Below, piece after piece: positions 18,083-26,899 of a stretch of 64,000 nt of DNA. Both the position numbers and the translations under genes were made by a program. This DNA is from Pseudomonas sp. CROZ-RG-20F-R04-15. Lineage in GTDB: Bacteria > Pseudomonadota > Gammaproteobacteria > Pseudomonadales > Pseudomonadaceae. Under the pieces are notes generated by a model. The model was not told where the DNA came from and did not search any database. It saw nothing but the letters and a program-made list of their open reading frames with translations. The stretch lies in the NCBI RefSeq assembly GCF_022662375.1, contig NZ_JAKNQL010000008.1:207659-271658 (forward strand), in the 5' to 3' direction. How positions within the stretch are numbered: the stretch's first letter is position 1; every line of letters starts with the position of its first letter.

Positions 18083-20287
18083 ATGCCCGCTTCAGCTCGA
18101 CTCGCCGTCCCGTTTCGCCCGACGCTTCTCGCCCTGCTGTGCTCCCTGACTGTCACCGCCCACGCCGCCGAAGGCGATACCAAGGCGTTGGTGCTGGACG
18201 ACGTCAACGTCAACGCTCAGGCCCTGACGCCTGACGCCCTGCCCCCGGTTTACTCGGGGGGTCAGGTCGCCCGTGGCGGCCAGCTCGGCGTGCTGGGTAA
18301 TCAGGACATGATGGACGTGCCGTTCAGCGCCGCCTCCTATACCGAGCAACTGATTCAGGATCAACAGGCCGAAGACGTCGCCGACGTGTTGCTCAACGAT
18401 TCGTCGGTACGTCAGGCCTCGGGTTTCTCCAACCAGGCGCAGGTGTTCATGATCCGCGGCTTGCCGCTGAGCGGCGACGACATTTCCTATAACGGCCTGT
18501 ACGGCGTGCTGCCACGGCAGATCATTTCCACCGACGCGCTGGAGCGCGTGGAAGTGTTCAAAGGCCCGAACGCCTTTATCAACGGTGTGACCCCGACCGG
18601 CTCCGGCATCGGCGGCGGCGTCAACCTGCAACCGAAACGCGCCGGCGATGTGCCGCTGCGTCGTTACACCACCGACATCAACAGCGAAGGCCGCATCGGT
18701 CAGCACTTCGACATCGGCCAGCGCTTCGGTGAAGACAACCGCTTCGGCGCACGGATCAACCTGTCCCAGCGCGAAGGTGACACCGGTATCGATCACGAGA
18801 ACCAGCGCTCGAAACTGTTCGCCATCGGCCTCGACTATCGCGGTGATGCCCTGCGCATCTCTGGCGACTTCGCCTATCAGAAAGAACGCGTCAACGGTGG
18901 CCGCAACTCGGTCAACCTCGGCACTGCCACGCACATTCCCGACGCGCCATCGGCCGACACCAACTACGCGCCGAAGTGGGGCTACACCGACATCGAAGAC
19001 ACCTTCGGCATGCTCCGCGCCGAGTACGACCTGAACGATAACTGGACCGCCTACGCGGCCGGCGGCGCCAAGCACACCCGCGAAGTCGGGCGCTACAACT
19101 CGACCACCCTGGTCGGCAACAACGGTGCTTCGTTCACCACTGGCTCGTTCATTCCCCACGATGAAGACAACACCAGTGTCATGGCCGGCCTCAACGGCAA
19201 ATTCGATACCGGTCCGGTCAGCCACAAGCTCAACTTCGGCCTGACCGGGATCTGGACCGAACAGCGCAGCGCCTATGATTTCGACCTGACCAAGTACGCC
19301 AACAACATCTACCACCCGGTACAGACGCCGTCACCGGTGGGCAATTTTGCCGGCGGCGATGTGAATGATCCGGGCATTGTCGGCAAGACCTTCAACCGCA
19401 GCATCGCGCTTTCCGACACCCTCGGTTTCTTCGATGATCGCCTGCTCGTCACCGCCGGCCTGCGCCGCCAGCAACTGGTGGTGCAAGGTTACAACTATGC
19501 CAGTTGGGGCAGCGGCGATCGCAAGTCGAGCTACGACGAATCGATCACCACCCCGGTCTACGGCGTGGTGTTCAAGCCGTGGGAACACGTGTCGTTCTAC
19601 GCCAACCACATCGAAGGCCTGGCCCAGGGCCCGACCTCGCCGACCAGCACCGGCGGCTTTCGCGTGACCAACGGCAACGAAGTCTACGCACCGGCGCGCT
19701 CGAAGCAGACCGAAGTGGGAGTGAAAGTCGACATGGGCACTTACGGCGCCAGCCTCGGTGTCTATCGCATCGAACAGCCGAGCGACGGCTACTGCAACAT
19801 CGACAGTGCGACCACCTGCACCTACGTGCGTGAAGGCGAACAGGTCAACAAAGGCGTGGAAATGAACGTGTTCGGCGAGCCGATCAATGGTCTGCGCCTG
19901 ATCAGCGGCTTGACCCTGATGGACACCGAACTGAAGAACACCCTCAACGGCGCCAACGACGGCAACCGTGCGATCGGCGTGCCGACCTTCCAGTTCAACG
20001 CTGGTGCGGATTGGGACGTGCCCGGCCTGCAAGGTGTCGCGTTGAATGCGCGGATGCTGCGTACCGGCGGTCAATATGCCGATGCGGCGAACAACCTCAG
20101 CCTGCCGACCTGGAACCGCTTCGATGCGGGTGCGCGTTATGCGTTCAAGGTCTCGGAGAAGGACGTGACGTTGCGTTTGGGCGTGGAGAATCTGGCGAAC
20201 AAGAAGTACTGGGAATCGGCTCAGGGTGGTTATCTGACGCAGGGTGAACCGCGGGTTGCCAAGTTGTCCGGCACTATCGATTTCTAA
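18083..20287 (+). CDS. TonB-dependent siderophore receptor
   Basis: A 734-residue outer-membrane receptor of the siderophore type. The signal peptide ends near AHAAEGD. The plug starts LVLDDVNVNAQ (TonB-box region) and includes MMDVPFSAASYTEQLIQDQQ, FMIRGL and ALERVEVFKGPNAFINGV; the barrel ends KLSGTIDF. There is no N-terminal secretin-like domain, so it is not a surface-signalling receptor. The start at 18083 is chosen because the signal peptide follows at once; an upstream TTG frame (17972) would add a non-signal leader. The siderophore is not identifiable from sequence. Confidence 0.88.
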   Translation: MPASARLAVPFRPTLLALLCSLTVTAHAAEGDTKALVLDDVNVNAQALTPDALPPVYSGGQVARGGQLGVLGNQDMMDVPFSAASYTEQLIQDQQAEDVADVLLNDSSVRQASGFSNQAQVFMIRGLPLSGDDISYNGLYGVLPRQIISTDALERVEVFKGPNAFINGVTPTGSGIGGGVNLQPKRAGDVPLRRYTTDINSEGRIGQHFDIGQRFGEDNRFGARINLSQREGDTGIDHENQRSKLFAIGLDYRGDALRISGDFAYQKERVNGGRNSVNLGTATHIPDAPSADTNYAPKWGYTDIEDTFGMLRAEYDLNDNWTAYAAGGAKHTREVGRYNSTTLVGNNGASFTTGSFIPHDEDNTSVMAGLNGKFDTGPVSHKLNFGLTGIWTEQRSAYDFDLTKYANNIYHPVQTPSPVGNFAGGDVNDPGIVGKTFNRSIALSDTLGFFDDRLLVTAGLRRQQLVVQGYNYASWGSGDRKSSYDESITTPVYGVVFKPWEHVSFYANHIEGLAQGPTSPTSTGGFRVTNGNEVYAPARSKQTEVGVKVDMGTYGASLGVYRIEQPSDGYCNIDSATTCTYVREGEQVNKGVEMNVFGEPINGLRLISGLTLMDTELKNTLNGANDGNRAIGVPTFQFNAGADWDVPGLQGVALNARMLRTGGQYADAANNLSLPTWNRFDAGARYAFKVSEKDVTLRLGVENLANKKYWESAQGGYLTQGEPRVAKLSGTIDF

Positions 20288-20295
20288 CGCTGAAA

Positions 20296-20473
20296 AGCCC
20301 CTCACCCTAGCCCTCTCCCGGAGGGAGAGGGGACTGATTGCGGTGTTCTTTCGAGTTACGCCGACGTGTGCCATCGCGTCGAACTCAGGTTCTGAAAGGC
20401 CCCCAATCGGCTCCCTTTCCCTCTCGCCCCCTTGGGGGCGGTCCGACGTTTCGGGAGGGCTGGGGTGAGGGGG
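20296..20473. repeat. inverted element, CCCTCACCC/GGGTGAGGG family
   Basis: Arms AGCCCCTCACCCTAGCCCTC (left) and GGGAGGGCTGGGGTGAGGGG (right) enclose about 100 bp that includes GAACTCAGGTTCTGAAAG, a motif also found inside the copy at 54284-54542. Other copies are at 45915-46066 and 48441-48640. Confidence 0.8.
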
Positions 20474-20511
20474 TAAATTTCACTGTCACCAGAATTTCCT
20501 GCCGAACATCC

Positions 20512-20550
20512 AAAAAAGGCCCCACAGCCTCACCACTGCGGGGCCTTTTT
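20512..20550 (+). terminator. Rho-independent terminator
   Basis: GGCCCCACAG and CTGCGGGGCC form a strong stem flanked by an A run on the left and a T run on the right, so it could work in both directions. It separates the receptor gene from the monooxygenase gene. Confidence 0.85.
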
Positions 20551-20623
20551 CCGTCTGGCCGATCCACTGGCCACCCTCGCCTGCTGATCCATACTTGCTG
20601 CACAGCAAACGGAGGACAGGCCC

Positions 20624-22159
20624 ATGAACCGCAGCGACGTCCTGATCATCGGCGCCGGCCCGACCGGGCTGGTGCTGGCCCTGTGGCTGAGCAAACTCGG
20701 CGTACGCGTACGCATCATCGATAAAACCTCCGCGCCCGGCACCACTTCGCGAGCGCTGGCGGTGCAGGCGCGCACCCTCGAGTTGTACCGGCAACTGGAC
20801 CTCGCCGACACCGTGGTGCGCAACGGCCATCGGGTCGCGGCGGCGAATTTTTGGGTCAACGGTAAAGCGGTCGCACAGTTGCCGCTGAACCGCATCGGCG
20901 AAGGCCTGACGCCCTACGCGTTCGTCGAAATCTTCCCGCAAGATCAACACGAACGGCTGCTGATCGAGCGGCTCGAAGATTACGGCGTCACGGTCGAACG
21001 CAACACCACACTGGAAAGCTTCGAAGAAACCGGCGACGGCCTTACCGCGCATCTGCGCCTGCCCGACGGCGAACAGGAAATCTGCCAGGCCAGCTATCTG
21101 GCCGGTTGTGATGGCGCCCGTTCAGTGGTGCGCAAAACCCTCGACAGCGGTTTTCCCGGCGGCACGTATCAGCAGATTTTCTACGTGGCCGACGTCAAGG
21201 CCAGCGGCTCAGCAATGAACGGCGAGTTGCATCTGGATCTGGATGAAGCGGACTTTCTCGCCGTGTTTCCTCTCGCCGGCGAAGGCCGCGCGCGCTTGAT
21301 CGGCACGGTGCGTGACGAACGTGCGGACCGCGCCGAAACCCTGGAGTTTTCCGATGTCAGCAGCCGCGCCATCGAACATCTGAAAGTGCACATCGAAGAC
21401 GTGCACTGGTTCTCGACCTACCGCGTACATCACCGCGTCGCGGAGCACTTTCGCAGTGGTCGCGCCTTTCTGCTCGGCGATGCCGCGCACGTGCACAGCC
21501 CGGCCGGCGGTCAGGGCATGAACACCGGCATCGGTGACGCGATCAATCTGGCGTGGAAACTTGCCGCCGTGCTCAGCGGCGGCGCCGAACCGGGGCTGCT
21601 CGACAGCTACGAAACCGAACGCATCGCCTTCGCCCGCCGGCTGGTGTCGACCACCGATAAAGTCTTCAGCTTCGTCACCGCCGAGGGGCGCATGGCCGAT
21701 CTGCTGCGCATGCGTGTGGCACCGTTCCTGATCCCGAAAATGGCCTCGTTCGAGGCCAGTCGCGAGTTCCTTTTTCGCACCGTTTCGCAGGTCACCCTCA
21801 ACTATCGCGGCATGCCGCTGAGCCAGGGCACGGCCGGCCACGTCCACGGCGGCGACCGCTTGCCGTGGGCGCATGATGGTGAGGGAGATAATTATGAACC
21901 GCTAAGGCAGCCGTGCTGGCAGGTGCACGTTTATGGCGACACCAGCGACGAAATGATCGCCTGGTGCCAGGAACATCACCTGCCGCTGCATGTGTTCGAC
22001 TGGCGCCCGGCGTTTGAAACGGCAGGATTGGGGCGTAATGGCTTTTATCTGCTGCGCCCGGATACCTATGTGGCGATTGCCGAGAACAGTGCCGACCCAA
22101 AGGTGATTGAACGCTACTTCCGCGATCACGGCATCCGGCCTTACTTCAACTGCCCCTGA
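20624..22159 (+). CDS. FAD-dependent aromatic monooxygenase (PheA/TfdB type)
   Basis: A 511-residue flavoprotein hydroxylase. It has the dinucleotide-binding motif GAGPTGL at about 10-16, the GCDGARSVVRK (DG) motif at about 165, and the second FAD motif LLGDAAHVHSPAGGQGMNTG near 290. The C-terminal 100 residues resemble the thioredoxin-like tail of phenol-hydroxylase-type enzymes. It should use NAD(P)H and O2 to hydroxylate an aromatic or polyketide-like ring; the substrate is unknown. GGAGG lies eight bases before the start. It is isolated, with no pathway neighbours. Confidence 0.87.
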   Translation: MNRSDVLIIGAGPTGLVLALWLSKLGVRVRIIDKTSAPGTTSRALAVQARTLELYRQLDLADTVVRNGHRVAAANFWVNGKAVAQLPLNRIGEGLTPYAFVEIFPQDQHERLLIERLEDYGVTVERNTTLESFEETGDGLTAHLRLPDGEQEICQASYLAGCDGARSVVRKTLDSGFPGGTYQQIFYVADVKASGSAMNGELHLDLDEADFLAVFPLAGEGRARLIGTVRDERADRAETLEFSDVSSRAIEHLKVHIEDVHWFSTYRVHHRVAEHFRSGRAFLLGDAAHVHSPAGGQGMNTGIGDAINLAWKLAAVLSGGAEPGLLDSYETERIAFARRLVSTTDKVFSFVTAEGRMADLLRMRVAPFLIPKMASFEASREFLFRTVSQVTLNYRGMPLSQGTAGHVHGGDRLPWAHDGEGDNYEPLRQPCWQVHVYGDTSDEMIAWCQEHHLPLHVFDWRPAFETAGLGRNGFYLLRPDTYVAIAENSADPKVIERYFRDHGIRPYFNCP

Positions 22160-22175
22160 CACACCACAGAACCCT

Positions 22176-22263
22176 GTAGGAGTGAGCCTGCTCGCGATAG
22201 CGTCGCTTCAGTCGACATGGATGTCAGCTGAAGTACCGCTTTCGCGAGCAGGCTCGCTCCCAC
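22176..22263. repeat. REPIN, 88 bp
   Basis: Left arm is diverged (GTAGGAGTGAGCCTGCTCGC); right arm is canonical. It lies between convergent monooxygenase and hemB genes. Confidence 0.88.
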
Positions 22264-22282
22264 AGGGGTAATGCGGTGGTCT

Positions 22283-23257
22283 TCAGATCCCGGCCAGGGC
22301 CAAGTCCATCGCAAAGTAAGTGAAGATCAAATCCGCACCCGCGCGCTTGATCGCGCCGAGGCTTTCGCGGACCACACGATCCTCATCAATCGCCCCGGCC
22401 TGTGCACCGAACTTGATCATCGCGTACTCGCCACTGACCTGATACGCCGCCAGCGGCAGGTTCGAGGCTTCGCGGATGTCGCGGATGATGTCCAGATACG
22501 CGCCGGCCGGTTTGACCATCAGCGCGTCGGCACCTTCCTGTTCGTCGAGCAGCGATTCGCGCAGGGCTTCGCGGCGGTTCATCGGGTTCATCTGATAGCT
22601 TTTGCGATCGCCTTTCAGCGCGCTGCCACCGGCTTCGCGGAACGGGCCGTAGAGTGCCGAGGCGAACTTGGTCGAATAAGCCATGATCGGAATCTGGGTG
22701 AAGCCGGCCGCGTCCAGCGCCTGACGAATCGCCCGCACCTGACCGTCCATCGCTGCCGACGGCGCGATCACGTCGGCACCGGCACGGGCTGCCGCGACTG
22801 CTTGCTTGCCGAGGTTGATCAGGGTCTGGTCGTTGTCGACTTCATGGTTGTGCATCACGCCGCAGTGGCCGTGATCGGTGTATTCGCAGAAGCAGGTGTC
22901 GGACATCACGATCATCTCCGGCACTGCGTCTTTGGCAATGCGCGACATGCGCGAGACCAGGCCTTCTTCGCGCCAGGTGTCACTGCCGTTGCTGTCCAGA
23001 TGGTGAGATACGCCGAAGGTCATCACCGACTTTATGCCAGCACGGGCATAACGCTCGATTTCGCTGGCCAGTTTGCGCTCGGGAATGCGCATCACCCCGG
23101 GCATGCTTTTGATCGGCACGAAGTCGTCGATTTCTTCCTCGACGAAAATCGGCAGCACCAGATCGTTCAGGCTGAACTCGGTTTCCTGGAACAGGCTGCG
23201 CAGGCTCGCATTGCGGCGCAGACGGCGGGGACGTGCTTCGGGGAACTGACTGGACAT
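22283..23257 (-). CDS. hemB: delta-aminolevulinic acid dehydratase (porphobilinogen synthase), zinc-cysteine type
   Basis: A 324-residue HemB. It condenses two 5-aminolevulinate molecules to porphobilinogen in tetrapyrrole synthesis. The metal-site segment [15 protein letters not shown] has three cysteines (C122, C124, C132), the ligands of the catalytic zinc in the E. coli-type enzyme. The Schiff-base lysines lie in YSTKFAS (about 198) and LMVKPAG (about 250). Much of the chain reads like the enterobacterial enzyme ([19 protein letters not shown]). The classic Pseudomonas HemB is known as a magnesium type without these cysteines, so this may be a second copy. The start at 23257 follows AGGAAAGG. 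Confidence 0.92.
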   Translation of the reverse strand: MSSQFPEARPRRLRRNASLRSLFQETEFSLNDLVLPIFVEEEIDDFVPIKSMPGVMRIPERKLASEIERYARAGIKSVMTFGVSHHLDSNGSDTWREEGLVSRMSRIAKDAVPEMIVMSDTCFCEYTDHGHCGVMHNHEVDNDQTLINLGKQAVAAARAGADVIAPSAAMDGQVRAIRQALDAAGFTQIPIMAYSTKFASALYGPFREAGGSALKGDRKSYQMNPMNRREALRESLLDEQEGADALMVKPAGAYLDIIRDIREASNLPLAAYQVSGEYAMIKFGAQAGAIDEDRVVRESLGAIKRAGADLIFTYFAMDLALAGI

Positions 23258-23369
23258 GGAGGCCTTTCCTGAAAACGGCAGATGAGACGAAAGTCGTAGG
23301 GGGCGAAGCTTATGCCTTGCAGGGGTTGGCGTACAAACCTGGATCAATCAAGAGTGCATTACCGGGGGT

Positions 23370-23383
23370 GCAATAATCATTGC
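23370..23383. promoter_or_regulatory. near-palindrome upstream of hemB
   Basis: GCAATAATCATTGC, about 113 bp upstream of the hemB start, contains the ATAATCATT core seen in Fur-type operators. The flanks do not fit Fur or Zur consensus, so it is only a candidate. Confidence 0.2.
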
Positions 23384-23403
23384 GCCCCAACGCAAATTCC
23401 CCT

Positions 23404-23490
23404 GTGGGAGCGAGCCTGCTCGCGAAGGCGTTGTATCAGTCAACTCAGTTGATTCTGACACACCGAATTCGCGAGCAGGCTCGCTCCCAC
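23404..23490. repeat. REPIN, 87 bp
   Basis: Canonical paired REP arms between the hemB 5' region and the 3' end of the second GST gene. Confidence 0.9.
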
Positions 23491-23507
23491 AGGGGTTATG
23501 TGTTTAG

Positions 23508-24206
23508 TCAGGAGGGGATGGTCAGGCCGCGAACCACCGCTGGACGCGCGAGAAACCGCTCAAGCACGCGGGTGACATTCGGGAAGTTCTGAATGCCGAC
23601 CAGATCACCCGCCTCGTAAAAGCCGATCAGATTACGCACCCATGGAAACGTGGCGATATCGGCAATGGTGTAACGCTCGCCCATGATCCAGTCACGCCCC
23701 TCGAGCCGGCTATCGAGCACTTTGAGCAGACGTTTGCTTTCGTCGACGTAACGGTCACGCGGACGCTTGTCCTCGTAGTCCTTGCCGGCGAATTTATTGA
23801 AGAAACCGAGCTGCCCGAACATCGGGCCGATGCCGCCCATCTGGAACATCAGCCACTGAATCGTTTCGTAGCGCAGCGCGCCTTCCTGGGCGAGCAACTG
23901 GCCGCTTTTGTCGGCCAGATAAATCAGGATCGCCCCCGACTCGAACAGCGGCAGTGGCTGGTCCCCGGGGCCGTGCGGGTCGAGGATCGCCGGGATCTTG
24001 TTGTTCGGGTTCAGCGAGAGAAACTCGGCGGACAACTGATCCTGGGTATCGAAAGCGACCTTGTGCGGCTCGTACGGCAGGCCGATTTCTTCGAGCATGA
24101 TCGAGACTTTGACGCCGTTGGGCGTCGGCAAGGAATAGAGCTGAATCCAGTCTGGGTACTGCGCCGGCCATTTCTGGGTGATCGGGAACGCGGACAGATC
24201 GGTCAT
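23508..24206 (-). CDS. glutathione S-transferase, YghU/YfcG (Nu-class) like
   Basis: A 232-residue GST. The start TDLSAFPITQKWPAQYPDWIQLYSLPTPNGVKVSI-like layout (here read as an N-terminal extension followed by the LYSLPTPNG strand) and the LNPNNKIPAILDP and FESGAILIYLADK segments match the Nu-class, whose members use disulfide-bond reductase chemistry with two glutathiones. Thr and Asn in TPNG are the expected glutathione contacts. The start at 24206 is chosen as family members begin close to this point; ATG at 24215 is possible. It lies downstream of, and on the same strand as, the HExxH gene, 85 bp apart. Confidence 0.85.
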   Translation of the reverse strand: MTDLSAFPITQKWPAQYPDWIQLYSLPTPNGVKVSIMLEEIGLPYEPHKVAFDTQDQLSAEFLSLNPNNKIPAILDPHGPGDQPLPLFESGAILIYLADKSGQLLAQEGALRYETIQWLMFQMGGIGPMFGQLGFFNKFAGKDYEDKRPRDRYVDESKRLLKVLDSRLEGRDWIMGERYTIADIATFPWVRNLIGFYEAGDLVGIQNFPNVTRVLERFLARPAVVRGLTIPS

Positions 24207-24291
24207 GGGAAGCATCCAGTCACAAATTAAAGGCTGATCATAATGTAGAGCGGTCGACGGCTGCGATCTTTCGGCTTGCACTCAGCTCACC

Positions 24292-25701
24292 TCAATCATC
24301 GCCCGGAATGGTGGGCCGCTCATGCCCTGTTGCACTTCGATATAACGCCTGCAGGCTTTTCGCAGCAAAAACAAGACTGTCAGCGTTGTTCACCGCCATC
24401 TGCGCGCGCATTTGCGGATTGACATTGAACAACTCGACGGCCGTATGAAGATCCAGATCGTCGCCAAGCCCCAGATAATCACTGATATAGAACAGGAAGC
24501 TATCGTGATCGTCGCCGAAGGCCTTCAGGTATTCGACCGTCAACCCTCCGCGCATGATCACTTCCGACACGCCACGCTCCGGGACCTCGTAAGTTTCGGT
24601 CGAAACCGAGCCCAGCAAATCGCGCAGATGGCTTTTTACATAGAAAAAATCCCCCGCGCTGGGTCCTATGGACCTGAACCGGTCGACTCGGCTGGTGTGC
24701 AACATTTCATGGCCCAGCGACATACACAAAAGCCCGGGCTGCATGAACTTTCGATTGAGGAACAGGCGGCCGTGAAAATCTCTTTTGTACATCCACGCTG
24801 CAGCATTGTCGTTGGAATTGACGCCGAGAAATTTGGCCTCCCCCCAAACACCTTGATACTCCCTGGACAGCCCCAGGCCACGCGAGACTGAATCGGCAAA
24901 TTGCGCGGTGACCGCTCGGTGATCGCTGCCGAAGAAGCTGTCGAAAACCTGATCGGCTTTCTGCAGTTTCAACGCTATGGCTTGGCCGGCGTCATAAAAA
25001 ATATCTTCTACCTGGCGCAGTTCCGAGCGAATGAGCTTTGCCTGTTTTGCTGTGAACTCTTTCAAACCACGAGCGAACAGGGTGGTGCCGAAGGCTGTGC
25101 CAAGCTCGAACGCGTCATCGCTGCCGACATGGACTCGTTGTTTATCGATCCTGTCATTTCTTGCATCACGGATGAGTTCATCGATATCAATATCGATGAC
25201 ATTGCCTTCGTCAGCAGCCGACCGGGCCCTTTCGAGCTTCCATAGTCGGCTTTGCGCATCGAAGTACAGCGGCGGCCCCGAAGCCACCAATTCGGACACA
25301 AGGGTTGCTCGATACTCTCCGCTTGTTGCGCTTTGCCGCACCTGAACGATTTCGCCGGGAGCAATATCGACGTATTGACGCCCCTTGATCAGCCTCAGGC
25401 CCTGAGCATCGGCCGCCGGCAAAGTGGCCGGCGATTTCAGACGATAGTGCTCAAGTGATTCGACAGCTGAACGAACCGGCACAACCTCGGAAGGCGCTAT
25501 TGGAGAAACCGTGACAGTGGCGGGTGGAGTCTCTGGCTGATGGGTGGCTGACTCCTGAACTTGATCGTCACCGAAACGAAAATTCTTGTTCGCCGGGCTG
25601 TCGTCGCCGAGCACACCGCTGGCTCTTTTACGCGGTGAGTTTGCGACGGTCGGCCCGGAGCCGGACGATGAGTGGATGGCGGGTTTGCGCGCAATGCCCA
25701 T
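24292..25701 (-). CDS. putative HExxH metalloprotease-like toxin or effector, orphan
   Basis: A 469-residue protein I cannot place in a named family. The first 80 residues are low-complexity and rich in Ser, Pro and Thr, without a Sec signal peptide, as in many effector N-termini. Residues 108-155 (YVDIAPGEIVQVRQSATSGE, then a SGPPLYFD and LWKLER strand pair) resemble a module seen in large Pseudomonas toxin-like proteins. GHEMLHTSR has an HExxH zinc-protease motif at 331-335. The base composition is visibly less GC-rich than its neighbours. The start at 25701 follows AAGGAT. No secretion genes or immunity gene are evident nearby. Confidence 0.6.
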   Translation of the reverse strand: MGIARKPAIHSSSGSGPTVANSPRKRASGVLGDDSPANKNFRFGDDQVQESATHQPETPPATVTVSPIAPSEVVPVRSAVESLEHYRLKSPATLPAADAQGLRLIKGRQYVDIAPGEIVQVRQSATSGEYRATLVSELVASGPPLYFDAQSRLWKLERARSAADEGNVIDIDIDELIRDARNDRIDKQRVHVGSDDAFELGTAFGTTLFARGLKEFTAKQAKLIRSELRQVEDIFYDAGQAIALKLQKADQVFDSFFGSDHRAVTAQFADSVSRGLGLSREYQGVWGEAKFLGVNSNDNAAAWMYKRDFHGRLFLNRKFMQPGLLCMSLGHEMLHTSRVDRFRSIGPSAGDFFYVKSHLRDLLGSVSTETYEVPERGVSEVIMRGGLTVEYLKAFGDDHDSFLFYISDYLGLGDDLDLHTAVELFNVNPQMRAQMAVNNADSLVFAAKSLQALYRSATGHERPTIPGDD

Positions 25702-26105
25702 AAAAATCCTTTTTTTGAGAGAGTTGCCCGACGAAAAAACCGGGCAAACGTCGCGATGGTCGTCTATCGCACAGGCGCCATTGCAACCGATCGCGAACCG
25801 CTGCGTGCGGTACATATGTATTGCACATACGTTGAGGTTTTATGTATTGCGGGGAATCAAGATCGAAAGTTCGCTGCCGCGTCGAACCGTAACATCCTGT
25901 CGCTAACCTGTGCCCAAGCCGTTGAAGTTTGCCGCTAAAGTGCCGCGCACTCGCATGGATCGAACCAAATCGGCCTCAGGGGACTCTGAGCTATGCCTTT
26001 CTCGCAGAGGAAGCTGTTCACGACAGGGAAAACACCCGGTGCTGGGAGCCCGCGGTGTAAAGGTTTGTCAGCCTTAACTGAATTTGCTGAAGAACCTTTT
26101 ATCTC
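25702..26105. other. gap between effector-like gene and phosphatase
   Basis: About 400 bp, divergent on both sides, so it should carry both promoters. It is A/T-rich around 25800-25870. No motif could be assigned with confidence. Confidence 0.5.
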
Positions 26106-26780
26106 ATGACGAACCTTATGCGATTCGCCAAACGCTTCAAACATCGCGCGTATGTGGCCCTGCCTTCCCTGCTGGCCGTCAGTGCGCTGTTCCTGTCCCT
26201 TGAATCCAGCGAGAGCCGCGCGCAACCGGTGGACGGCACCCAGACCTTGGTGTTCCTGCGCCACGCAGAGAAACCCGAGGGCGGTCTTGGCCAGCTCAAC
26301 TGTCAGGGCCTGAACCGCGCCATCGACCTGTCGACCCTGCTGCCGGAAAAATTCGGCAAGGCCGATTACGTGTTTGCCGCCAACCCGACGCGCAATGTCG
26401 AGGAAGGCGAACTGGACAACTCCTACAGCTACATTCGCCCGCTGATGACCATCAGCCCTGCCGCGATCAAGCTCGGCCTGCCGGTGAACATCGAATTTTC
26501 GGCCAACGACACCAGTGATCTGGCCCGCGAACTGCTGGAAGACAAGTATCACAACTCGACGATCTACACCGCGTGGTCCCACGGTTACCTGCCGGAGCTG
26601 ATCAACAAGGTGGCGGGCAAAGCGCTCGGCGAGAAACAGAACATCACCGAGGACTGGGCGGGCAACGATTTTGACTCGCTGTACGTACTGACCCTGACCT
26701 GGCACAACGGCAAGGCCAGTTTGCAGAGCCACAGCTACAAGCAGGGGCTGGATCATGGCAAGGAAACCTGCCCGACCTGA
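26106..26780 (+). CDS. periplasmic histidine phosphatase family protein
   Basis: A 224-residue protein with an N-terminal signal or anchor segment (about 16-38) followed by the histidine phosphatase motif LVFLRHAEKP (His53 is the phospho-acceptor). The second catalytic region is the WSHGYLPEL stretch near 158. The family removes phosphate from small molecules or proteins; the substrate is unknown. The gene stands alone, with a REP doublet after it. Confidence 0.82.
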   Translation: MTNLMRFAKRFKHRAYVALPSLLAVSALFLSLESSESRAQPVDGTQTLVFLRHAEKPEGGLGQLNCQGLNRAIDLSTLLPEKFGKADYVFAANPTRNVEEGELDNSYSYIRPLMTISPAAIKLGLPVNIEFSANDTSDLARELLEDKYHNSTIYTAWSHGYLPELINKVAGKALGEKQNITEDWAGNDFDSLYVLTLTWHNGKASLQSHSYKQGLDHGKETCPT

Positions 26781-26805
26781 GTTTTGTGTGGCCTGACCCG
26801 GCGCC

Positions 26806-26880
26806 TTCGCGAGCAGGCTCGCTCCCACATTGGATCAGCGTGAAATACAAATCCCCTGTGGGAGCGAGCCTGCTCGCGAA
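26806..26880. repeat. REP doublet in tail-to-tail order, 75 bp
   Basis: Two REP arms at 26806-26828 and 26858-26880 in the opposite order to the usual REPINs (TTCGCG...CCCAC then GTGGG...GCGAA). It sits just past the end of mnmH. A partner of the same order lies at 29117-29181. Confidence 0.88.
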
Positions 26881-26899
26881 GAGGCCAGCCGCAACAACC

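Larger units (their letters stand above)
20288..20623. other. repeat-filled gap with terminator
   Basis: The 336-bp gap between the receptor and the monooxygenase holds no gene. It contains a CCCCTCACCC-type inverted element (20296-20473) and a strong terminator (20512-20550). Confidence 0.8.

Noticed and set aside
20338..20724. Open frame crossing the terminator into the monooxygenase gene
   Set aside because: It covers repeat and terminator sequence and is out of frame with the clear FAD enzyme start.
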